The notes under the pieces were generated by a model. It made no database searches. It had not been told where the DNA came from and saw only the letters and a list, made by a program, of their open reading frames with translations. This document shows, piece by piece, positions 9,256-18,040 of a stretch of DNA of 64,000 nucleotides. A program made the translations under genes and the position numbers. This DNA is from Thraustochytrium sp. TN22 (lineage: Eukaryota; Sar; Bigyra; Thraustochytrida; Thraustochytriidae). The first letter of the stretch is position 1. Every line of letters starts with the position of its first letter. The stretch lies in assembly GCA_013306675.1 (NCBI GenBank), contig JABLUY010000020.1, forward strand, positions 62,001 through 126,000, given 5' to 3'.

Positions 9256-9994
9256 TGTGTCACGTACACTGGATGAGGCCGATCTTGGCGTTCTCGACGC
9301 GCGTGGGCGCACCCGAGACGGTGGCGCCCTTCTTGCGGAACACGAGGCCGTTCACGAGCTCCGTGTCCTCGATGGTCCCGCCCACCTGCTGCACGACGCG
9401 GATGTTCTCGTCAATGTCCACGCTGGCCGCCGCGCCCGTGTCGATGACGCGGAGCGTGGCGTCCACGGCGATGGGCGCAAGGATCTGGCTGTCGCCCGAG
9501 ACCACCTTGGAGCTGAGCGAGGTCGTGGCGGCCTGGATGAGCGCCTCGCGGTCGTCCAGCTGCACGGGCCGCGACACGGACTCCAGAATCTTCTCGGCCT
9601 CCTGCGAGGCCTCCAGGAAGGCCTCCGCAATGGTCGTCGGGTGGATGCCCTTGGACAGGAGGTCCTGCGTGGACTTGAGCAGCGCGCCGGCCAGCACCAC
9701 CACGGAGGTGGTACCGTCGCCAGCCTCGATATCCTGCGACTTGGACAGCGACTGCATCATCTTGGCCGCCGGGTGCATGCACTTCATCTTGGACAGAATG
9801 GTCGCGCCGTCGTTCGTGATGATCACCTCGCCGTCGTCCGACTGAATCATCTTGTCCATGCCGCGCGGGCCAAGGCTCGTGCGCACGGCATCCGCCACGG
9901 CCTTGGCCGCCAGGATGTTCGACTCGCGCACGTCGCGCTCCTTCTCGCGCTTGCGCAGGGTCTCGGTGGACCCGCCGTTCCCGCTCGCCGCCAT
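8288..9994 (-). CDS. CCT4: T-complex protein 1 subunit delta
   Basis: CCT4 is one of the eight subunits of the cytosolic chaperonin TRiC/CCT, which folds actin, tubulin and other proteins in an ATP cycle. The gene has two exons, 9268-9994 and 8288-9153, joined to give 530 residues, close to the usual 540. The intron of 114 bp has donor GTACGT, branch-like ACTAAC and acceptor GCAG. The splice restores the family sequence [15 protein letters not shown] without a gap. Group II chaperonin motifs are present: [34 protein letters not shown] near the N-terminus, [13 protein letters not shown] and [13 protein letters not shown] later, and [13 protein letters not shown] near the end. The intron holds a long CT/GA microsatellite. 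The assignment to delta rather than another subunit rests on the [20 protein letters not shown]-type segment and the [13 protein letters not shown] segment. Confidence 0.96.
9202..9252. repeat. CT/GA microsatellite inside the CCT4 intron
   Basis: About 25 uninterrupted CT dinucleotides, read as GA in the CCT4 transcript. They fill nearly half of the 114-bp intron between the donor and the branch-like ACTAAC. Confidence 0.95.
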
Positions 9995-11247
9995 GCTGCC
10001 GCTGTGCTGGCCTCTGCTGTGCTGTGCTGTGCTGCGCCGCGCTGCGCTGCGAACGCTTGCCTGCTCGCTCTCTCTCTCTCTGCCTCGCCCGACCTTGCTG
10101 TGCGTCGCGTCGCGTCGCGTGCCTACTCGTCAGTCTCGCCGCTCCGCTCGCCCTTCTTCGCGACGGCGCCCGGTGCGCGTGCGCTGCAACCGACGCCGCT
10201 CCCGCCGCTCGCGCCGCTCGCCCGCTGCCTGGGCCGGGCGGGCGCGCCGCGAGGGCGCTTCACGGCGTGCAGCGCCTCGTCCTAGACCCCGCCCGCGCCG
10301 CGCCGCGCCCTGTCGCGCGCCGCCGCGCCGCGCGCGCTTGGTCGCGCGCGGCCCAGGCATGTGGCATGGCCGTCGTCTCAGGCAGGCATGCCTGGGCATC
10401 GCATGCAAGCATGCTTCATGATCTCATGGCCGCGCCGCCGCGCCGCCGCGCCGCCGCGCGCCGGCGAGGGCGCCGGGAGCGCTGGCCGCGCTCGCCCGCG
10501 CGGCGCCGCCGCCTGCCGCCGCCGTCCACCTACCTTGCCGCGGCGTCGCCCGCGAGCTTGGTTTTGAAAGCGCGGGCCCGGCGATCTCTGCGGCGGCGAC
10601 GGTTGGCCGGCGCAACCCAGCTTCTGCCGAGCTGCCCCTGGTTTCTCCGATCGTTCACGAAGGTTCAACTTGGTGGTGTCAATGCAGCGACCGCAGCGAC
10701 AATCGAATCAAAATTGGAGCCTCGCTCCGAGTCAGGCTGTCAGACTCTTTCAGAGTCAGGCCTCTAGCTAGCTCTAGACTCTAGGCCAAGGCGTAAGGTA
10801 GTAACTGTGAAGCAGATGGCCCAAGCTAACTAACTTTTAAGTAAAGTAAGTTACTCTGTCACATTGCCACGGTTGGCGGGCCTTGGAGGACGTTGTCGTG
10901 ATCGACGCGTACAAGCGTCTTTGAGGACGGTCTTGAGGCCTCTCACCGGCGCCGCCGGCCACGGGTAAAGAGGGCTGCTGATTCTGCTGGTAAGCGGTGC
11001 AAGCACTCTGGTGCGCGCAGTGGCGCGCGAGCGAGCCTTGCAAACGGTCAAGACAGAGCGAGAGGGCACCTGCTTCGCACCACGTGCGTCCGAGCGACGG
11101 AGTCCCTCCCGGTGGCGAGGCGGGCAGGGCGTGGCAAGGCGCTGCAGTGCGCGGAAAGGCGCTGCAGGGCGCTGCAGGGCGCCGCCGGGCGCCGCCGGGC
11201 GCTGCAGGGCGCTGCAGGACGAGGCACCCACGCGGCTGCAGAGGACG
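9995..11247. promoter_or_regulatory. Divergent intergenic region between CCT4 and the CATSPER4-like gene
   Basis: This 1.25-kb region has a GCTGTGCTGTGCTGCG-like simple repeat just upstream of CCT4 and a short CT run near 10070. GCATGC clusters lie near 10379-10414, and a CTAG-rich segment lies at 10764-10784. Just before the channel gene is a tandem GGGCGCTGCA / GGGCGCCGCC repeat at about 11155-11220. No frame here has domain signal. I see no TATA box that can be assigned with confidence. Confidence 0.4.
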
Positions 11248-14232
11248 ATGTCTGACAAGGAGCTCCATGACAGCGCGGAGGACCAAACAAGCAGCCCCTC
11301 GACCGAGAGAATCGTGGAGGAGGGCAAGAGCGAGGGCCAGGAGGCCAAGGACGAGGGCCAGGAGGCCAAGAACGAGGGCCAGGAGGCCAAGAACGAGTTT
11401 CAAGAGGGCAAGAGCCAGGACCACGAGGCGTACGATGGCGCGGATGACCTCGGTCGGAGTGTGAGTGCGCGCACAAATACCCATCGAGACAGCGCGGTAG
11501 AGAGCGCGCTGCAAGCTGCCGCGAGCATGAGCTCCGTTACGTCCTCTGCAAGACATCGAATGGCCTTTGCGCGAGCAACAGCACCGCCGTCCGAAGAGAC
11601 GGCCGAACAGGCCGCTGCGGCTGCATCTGAGCAGGCGACGACCCTACCGTCGCAGGACACGGCCCCGCCATCGCAAGTCAGGGCCCCGCGGTCGCCGGCC
11701 TCCGCCGCCTTGGAGGCGTCGCCATCGCAAGCGTCCGCTCTGCGTATGTCAGCGTCGTTCGCGGCTGCTCATGGGTCCATCCTTCAGCGATTCTCGTCTC
11801 GCGCCTCTCGTGCGTCCCGAGGTTCTCGAGCTTCCGCGTCTCACTCTTTCAAGGAGAAGGAGGGCGCGTCGAACGCCGCATTGCTGCAATCCTTGGCGTC
11901 GCGTGCTGATGCCGGCGAGGCGCCGTCACAAGACGCGCCGGCGGCTGGTTCGCCTGAAGCTGCCGCCCTGCAGTCAATGCAGGCCGCGATGCGGGCCTCC
12001 GCCGAGGGCAGCGCGCCGCAGAACATGAGCATGAAGATCAAAAACGGAGCCATGTCAAGCTTCGCGGCTCGCAACAGGTCGGGCATGGCCTTGGGACTGT
12101 CCCAGAACCAGTCCATCAAGCTGCGCACGCGCAACGCGCTGGGTTCCTCCGCAGCGCCTGACGCGGGGATCCCCTCACTATTACAATCTGCGGCGTCCTT
12201 TGTAATGCAGCCTGGCGCGGGCGCGCACAAGTCGTTCAAGCGCGGGCGCGAGAAGCAGGGTTCGATGGAGATTCTCGCCAGCGAGCTTACTGCCGATGAG
12301 GCCCCGACGGCGTCCTTCAACGCGAAGCGAGGAGCCACCTCCGTCATGCAGGACCTGATGCAGGATGTGGAAATCGCCGATTCGGAGAGTCAGGCCCGGG
12401 CTGAGCGCATTCGCAGCTTGAGCTTTCGCTCAGGCGGGCCGCCGTCCGGCGCTGGCGCAGGACAGGCCGAACCGCAGAGCTCCGATGGTGCCGGGGCCAG
12501 CCCCGGACCCGGGACTGGCCCCGGGCCCGGCGCCGGAGTGGCGAACATGGACGGTCTGTCGAAGAAAGCAAGCTTCCTGAGTACCCGGCACACGTCCTTC
12601 ATCGGGCAGTCGTCCAAGGCCAAGTACGAGGAAATCATGCGCAAGCGGTCCGAGAAGTCCGCCGCGAGCCGCTCGAGCAGGCGCGACCACGATGGGCGCA
12701 GAGCCATCTTCTTCGAGCCGCCCGTCACCTTCGCGCAGGACGCAACGCACCTGCGGCGGCGCGCAACGCAGTCCGGATCCCCTCTGCACCAAGACGCGGC
12801 AGGAGGATTCGGCGGGCCCGGGCCGGGCGTGCGCTTCGCGTCAACGCTGGAGCGGCTCGCCGAGGTGAATCGGCTGGCCGCGCTGCAGCGGCGGTCGTCG
12901 CGCACGAACACGTCCTCAGCGCCGACAAGCTTTTACGATGTGGTGGACACCGAGGCAGAGCCACAGGCGAGCAACACGGACTTCTCGGAACGCCTGGCCG
13001 GGCGTGTCACGGAGTCGTCGTGGTTCCAGAATCTGATCTTGGCTTGCATCGTCTTCAACACTATCCTGTCCATGCTGTATACGGACCCGGACATTGAGAA
13101 GAACTACGGCCGGCTCATCGACCAGGCGGACGGCATTTTTCTGGCCATCTACCTGATGGAGCTCTGGCTGAAAATCATCTACCAAAAGGCAAGCTTCTGG
13201 CGCGACAACTGGAACAACTTCGACTTCTCGCTCATCCTCGTGTCGGTGCTGAGCACCTTTGTGCGCGACATTGGCTCGCGGTCCACGGTGGACGGCCGCG
13301 TGTTGCGCTTTCTGCGCGTGTTGCGCGCCTTTCGCACGCTGCGCATTCTGGGCGCCTTGCGCAAGCTGCAGGTCGTGGTGAACACCTTTCTCAAGAGTCT
13401 CATGGAGCTCACCAACATCGTCGTGATGATCTTGCTGCTCATCTTCATGTTCGCCATCATGGGCCTGCAGCTCTTCCAGGAGTACTCGCCCGAGTACTTT
13501 GGCACGCTCACGCAGTCCGCCATGACGCTCTTCGTGTGCATCACCCAAGAGGGCTGGGTCGACATCACGGACGAGGTTTTCGAGTCGGTGGCCAACAGCG
13601 ACGGCGGCGTCGACGTCTTCATGTCCTTCATCATGCACGCCTTCTTCATCATCTACGTCACCATTGGCGCCTGGATCATGATCAACCTCATCAGCGGCAT
13701 CACCGTCACCAACTGGCAATTCTACGTCGACGAGATGAAGGCCATGGAGCGCGCCAAGTTCCACGAAATCGAAATGCCGTCTCTTCGCGACGACCAAGTT
13801 GCCAAGGATACGCGCACGGTCTCCCAGGACACGGTCTCCAACGAGGTTTGGGCCAAGCAGGTGCCGCTCGTGTCGGCCACGAGCGTGGGTCGCGTCTCCA
13901 TCAAGAAGCTCGAGAACTACATGCTCGTGCTTGACGCCCTCGAGCGCAACATGCAGGAATACAAGGACCTCAAGACGGCCCTGCGCGGCCACCTGAGCGT
14001 CATCCAGAGCACCAATTCGATGCTCGAGGTCCCTGTGCTGGAGACCGAGCGCGTCGACTCACGCTTCGACGGCGACGTCCTAAGCATACAGCTCATGCAC
14101 GAGGAGGCCTCCAGAGGTTCCAACGGCTTGCACTCCGGTCACGGTGGCGGCGGAGGCATTCTCCGGCGCAACTCTGCTGTGCAGCGCATCCGGCGCCGCG
14201 GCAGCTCCATGATTCGCAACATTATTAGTTGA
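11248..14232 (+). CDS. CATSPER4: CATSPER4-like single-domain voltage-gated cation channel
   Basis: This is a 994-residue protein. Residues 1-590 are disordered, Ser/Ala-rich, with three EGQEAKNE repeats near residues 30-50. One six-helix channel domain follows: S1 near 593-612, S4 near 684-702 with arginines at every third position (RVLRFLRVLRAFRTLR), a pore segment reading TLFVCITQEGWVDI near 760-773, and S6 ending INLISGITVTN. The pore sequence and the C-terminal helix (ENYMLVLDALERNMQEYKDL) match what I recall of mammalian CATSPER4 better than other CatSper subunits. CatSper channels are four-subunit calcium channels of the flagellar membrane. The long N-terminal tail is much larger than in mammals. 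The start is set at the ATG before MSDKELHDSAED; the frame is open upstream but repetitive. An EFCAB9-like gene lies 25 kb away. A generic single-domain protist channel is the alternative. Confidence 0.75.
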   Translation: MSDKELHDSAEDQTSSPSTERIVEEGKSEGQEAKDEGQEAKNEGQEAKNEFQEGKSQDHEAYDGADDLGRSVSARTNTHRDSAVESALQAAASMSSVTSSARHRMAFARATAPPSEETAEQAAAAASEQATTLPSQDTAPPSQVRAPRSPASAALEASPSQASALRMSASFAAAHGSILQRFSSRASRASRGSRASASHSFKEKEGASNAALLQSLASRADAGEAPSQDAPAAGSPEAAALQSMQAAMRASAEGSAPQNMSMKIKNGAMSSFAARNRSGMALGLSQNQSIKLRTRNALGSSAAPDAGIPSLLQSAASFVMQPGAGAHKSFKRGREKQGSMEILASELTADEAPTASFNAKRGATSVMQDLMQDVEIADSESQARAERIRSLSFRSGGPPSGAGAGQAEPQSSDGAGASPGPGTGPGPGAGVANMDGLSKKASFLSTRHTSFIGQSSKAKYEEIMRKRSEKSAASRSSRRDHDGRRAIFFEPPVTFAQDATHLRRRATQSGSPLHQDAAGGFGGPGPGVRFASTLERLAEVNRLAALQRRSSRTNTSSAPTSFYDVVDTEAEPQASNTDFSERLAGRVTESSWFQNLILACIVFNTILSMLYTDPDIEKNYGRLIDQADGIFLAIYLMELWLKIIYQKASFWRDNWNNFDFSLILVSVLSTFVRDIGSRSTVDGRVLRFLRVLRAFRTLRILGALRKLQVVVNTFLKSLMELTNIVVMILLLIFMFAIMGLQLFQEYSPEYFGTLTQSAMTLFVCITQEGWVDITDEVFESVANSDGGVDVFMSFIMHAFFIIYVTIGAWIMINLISGITVTNWQFYVDEMKAMERAKFHEIEMPSLRDDQVAKDTRTVSQDTVSNEVWAKQVPLVSATSVGRVSIKKLENYMLVLDALERNMQEYKDLKTALRGHLSVIQSTNSMLEVPVLETERVDSRFDGDVLSIQLMHEEASRGSNGLHSGHGGGGGILRRNSAVQRIRRRGSSMIRNIIS

Positions 14233-14486
14233 ACGGAGCTCGTAGAGCCTAAGTGGCGGGCGAGTCCCCAAAATCCCGACCATGCGCATGCACACTCTGG
14301 ATAATGTGAGAGGCTCAGAGGTGGGTGAGGCCAAGAAAGACGCAAATGCACACTGGATGAACTTTGGCTTTGGGGATGGTCGCGATCAAATGACTACCCG
14401 GGTGGTGGTACTAAAAATCTGGTAAGGGACGGGCTTGCAGAGGAGACTCCCATGGCTCTGGACAGTCATCACGGAAGGTGGCGCGC

Positions 14487-14804
14487 CTAGCGCTCCAGGT
14501 TCGCGACGCGCTTGCGCAACGCCTTCTGGCCGTCCAGCGTATCGCGGCGCAGCTCCGCGAGCGACTGCTCCACGTTCTTGGTGCAGGCGTCGATGTCCTG
14601 GCCCAGCTGGTAGTAGCCCAGGCCCAGGCTGCCGGCCACGCCGAAGAGGAACCACGTGAACCGCGTGCTCATGCTCGGGCCTCGCCGCTTCGGCGCCGGC
14701 GCCGCCACCACCGGCGGCGGCGTCGTGGCCGGCGCCGTCGTCGAAAGCGGCCGCGCGCCGCGCTGCGCCGCCTGCGCCGCACGAGCCGCTGCCTGCCGCA
14801 TCAT
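14487..14804 (-). CDS. Small single-pass membrane protein, probably mitochondrial
   Basis: This 105-residue protein starts MMRQAAARAAQAAQRGARPL, an arginine and alanine-rich amphipathic stretch typical of mitochondrial presequences. A Pro/Ala linker is followed by one membrane segment (RFTWFLFGVAGSLGLGYYQL, about residues 48-67). A short charged helix ends the protein (CTKNVEQSLAELRRDTLDGQ, to the stop), which could be a coiled coil. I do not recognise a named family; the layout resembles small inner-membrane assembly factors. The frame is open further upstream to 14927, but those residues are Arg/Gly composition and I take the ATG at 14804. It is tail-to-tail with the channel gene, 254 bp away. 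Confidence 0.6.
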   Translation of the reverse strand: MMRQAAARAAQAAQRGARPLSTTAPATTPPPVVAAPAPKRRGPSMSTRFTWFLFGVAGSLGLGYYQLGQDIDACTKNVEQSLAELRRDTLDGQKALRKRVANLER

Positions 14805-15214
14805 CCTGAGCGCGCGCTCCGCTCGCCCGTCCTGCCGCCGCCGCCGCTCCGCCCGCCCGCGCCCTCCGCTGCCGCCGCCGCCGTCCCCTCGCGCGCGCAC
14901 GAATCTATCGTTCGCCTCGCTCGGCAATCTTGATTGATTGCAGCCGACTTGCAGCCTCCGGCGAAGCCCTGCAGCGCCGCGCCAGCGCGCGCTGCTCAGT
15001 CGCTCGCGCGCCAGCGCGCGCTGCCCAGTCGCTCGACTGCCCGCCGCGCTCGGTCGCGGGCGAGCGAGCGCTCCGTCCCGAGCACGACGGCCGTCCTCGT
15101 CGTCGTCGTCGGGTCGAATTCAAAAATCAAATCGAGGCGAGAGCGCGGGCGGGCGGGGGGGCGAGCGAGCGAGCGAGCGAGCTGGCGGGCGTGCGGGCGG
15201 CGGCGGCGGCGGCA

Positions 15215-15764
15215 ATGGCGGCAATGGCGGCGTTCACGTATGCGCCGAGCGGGGCCGCGGAGGTCGCGGCGTACGACGCGCTCTGGCGCGCGGCGACTGC
15301 AGAGGCGGAGACGCCCGGCCGCCTCGGCGGCCGCGCGGCCGTGCAGTTCTTCACGACGAGCGGCGTGCCGCGCGACGTGCTGCGCGACGTTTGGGACAAG
15401 GCTGACCAGGGGCAGCGCCACTACCTGGAGAAGCCGCAGTTCGACGCCGCCGTCAGACTCATCGCCGTTGCGGCCGCTGGCGGCAACATCGCGCAGGTCG
15501 GCACGTGTCCGGGCAGACAGCTACAGCTTCCGGCGCCATGGGAGGCGCAGGTGCAAGCCACGCTTGCGCCGCGTGTACAGCCACGATTTGCCAAGCAGGA
15601 CCGCGTCGCGCATACGCGCACCTCGGACGGCCTCGTGCGCACGGGCATCGTTGTAGGCGTTCACACCGACGACGCGGTCAACGGCATCTATTACACGGTG
15701 CGCCTTGACGAAGGCAGTGAACTGCAGGCTGCGGAACACAAGCTTCGTCACGAACATGAGCTCC

Positions 15765-15826
<62 letters not shown>

Positions 15827-17908
15827 TTGCCGCCACTGGAGCAAATGCCGCAGCAGGCGCCGCAGTACCAACAGCAGCAACAGCAGCAACAGCGGCAACA
15901 ACAGCACCAACAGCCTGCGGACTGGTCTCTCGACGCGACACTCCTAGAAAGGTACCGACACATCTATCGCCAAGCAATCGCAAGCGAACCGCACGGCCGT
16001 CTTGACATGCATGCCACGCATCGCTTCTTCCAGCAGTCCAAGCTGGACGACGCCACAATCGCGCATATCCTCCGCCTTTGTGGATTTGGACCGCAGCACG
16101 TGCTCACCGAGGCGCAGTTTTGCGTCGCCTTCCACCTTGCAATCGGGGTGAGCAAGAAGAGCCAACCCTTGCCCTCCTCGCTGCCGCCCCAGCTCGTCCA
16201 TCTCCTTGCAGGTAAGTGCGCTTCCGAGGTCTGAGCGAGCGTACCGTGGATGTGAACATGGCACCTGACTAACACGCAAGATTCCACCCAGCTCCCGGCG
16301 CTGGATGGCGATAGGCCCGCGCCGCCCCTCACGCCGTCCCTCTCCTGGGAAGAAGACCTTGCGCCGGACAGTGACGGCTCGCCAGATCATGACGACGGCA
16401 GGACAGGCGAAGTGAAAGACATGCTCGGTCCTGCGCCTCTTCATGCCCAGGACTTGGACGAACTCGAAAACGAGCAGGACGACGGAGACGCGGCGTTTGA
16501 GGAAATTCCTGCGTCCATGCCCGTCAAGATCGCGCCCACGGCGAACTCGAAGGGACCGGTTCACAAGGCGGATACTCCGCAAGTCGCCAGTGCAGCAGAA
16601 GCAGAAGAATCATCCGGAGATGCGGACGCGGACGCGGACAAGCCAAAAGCGGTCACGAAAAATGCTGAAGGAAGCGAGGACTTTGCTTGGAGCGAGCCCC
16701 TTGCGAGCGAGTCGTCAACCAGCGCGCAGGACGAGTTTGACTGGGGCGAGCCAGCTGCGGCCGAGGCTCCTCGCATGGACCAAGCTCATGCTCAGGAGAG
16801 CGGGCTGGACTGGCATGAGCCTAGTTCGGATCCCGTGGAGACACCACTGCAAGAGCCGAATCATGTCACAACATCGCAGGTGGCACAGCCCAACGAGCCG
16901 GCGCCATTGAGTGGTCTCCCGGATGTGCTCGCGCCTGCACCAGCCAAGGCGAGTGCTGAGGAACTCGACTGGGGCGATTTCTCGGAAGGTCCCACGCCGC
17001 CTGCTTCTCATCCGAGCACGACGCCACAACAAGATATCACCTCGTCGGAGCGAAGCGATGACCTGCCACAGATGCTCGAGCTTGTCCGCGAAGAGCTCTT
17101 TGCCGACCTATGCGCCTACCTGGCCAAGCAGGGGGGGCTTCCGACGCAGGTCGAAGCGAATCCAGAGGCGTTGGAGCGGCTGGCAATCCAGCACCCGGGC
17201 TTGGGACACATGTACCGGGGTGAGCTAGGCGCAGCGAAAAAGGTCATCACGCAGGCGCTCCGCGAGGGCGAGCGCAAGCGCGCCTCCCGCGCTGCGGAAG
17301 AAGCGCGCGAGAAGCAGCAACGCATGCTGCGGCACGCGCGACTCGCCGGACTTGTTGCACGAGGTGGAAGCTCGGTCCTCACACAGTGGGCAGACATATT
17401 GGACGCCGTCGCGGAGGAGACGCGGCGCGCGTGTGCACTGCTCGAGGCCCTTCACGAATTGACGCAAGGTTCCGACGCCGTCGCGGCGCAGAACGCGCTG
17501 GCATCCGACGACGTTGCGATCTATGTCGCGGACGTGTCTTCCATGAACCATGTGGCTCTGCGCATTGCCGCGGCCGCACGCGCGGGCCTCGTGGAGGAGG
17601 ACCTTGTCTCATCACTAGCGCCTTGGCGCGAGGCTCGACGCGTGTTTGCTACACACCATGACCGCATCGGCCCGATAGCTGGACCCAGCTTCTCCATGGA
17701 GGAGCAGGACGAGGCAGGCGTGCATCTAGATGCGCTTGTCGCGCAGCTTCTGGCCCACGAGGATTCCCAGGAGCGGTGCGGATTGACACTCGCGCCTTTG
17801 GACCCGGAGCAGGCGCACTCCTTCAGCGGCGCACGCTTCCAGCGCGACGCCCTCAACCTCTGGATCAACCGTGTGGACTCTGCGGCTCCAATGGTCTTTT
17901 GGTCATAA
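15215..17908 (+). CDS. SYNRG: Gamma-synergin-like EH-domain adaptor (AP-1 accessory protein)
   Basis: The gene has two exons, 15215-16211 and 16281-17908, giving 874 residues. The 69-bp intron has donor GTAAGT, branch CTGACTAAC and acceptor CAAG. EH domains appear near residues 8-75 and 245-330, the second ending in SLPPQLVHLLAD across the splice. Between them are a small barrel-like segment (about 130-180) and a polyglutamine tract of 19. The second half carries four acidic Trp motifs (FAWSEPL, FDWGEPA, LDWHEPS, LDWGDFS), the type that binds adaptor ear domains. A helical C-terminal region ends CGLTLAPLD...NLWINRV, which recalls the C-terminus of animal gamma-synergin (CGVCL...NLWINCVEP). 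Gamma-synergin works with AP-1 at the trans-Golgi and endosomes. Two EH domains instead of one, and loss of a C-terminal Cys pair, are differences. The symbol denotes likeness, not proven orthology. Confidence 0.7.
15770..15826 (+). repeat. CAG repeat encoding 19 glutamines
   Basis: Eighteen CAG codons and one CAA lie in frame within the synergin-like gene. A second, impure CAG/CAA-rich stretch follows at about 15865-15915. The near-purity of the tract suggests it is length-variable between strains. Confidence 0.95.
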
Positions 17909-18040
17909 ATATCCTAAGAAAGGCTTGGCATGAACCGAAGGAACGAGAAGAATAGCTCATGCCTGAAACTTGTATCTCTCCGTTCCGTTTGCCTTTTGGA
18001 AGGTGTCGCAGCTCATCAGGTGCCCCGAGTTGCTTACTTT

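Noticed and set aside
15770-15826. CAG tract as intergenic microsatellite
   Set aside because: It is in frame within the synergin-like coding sequence, so it is a polyglutamine tract.
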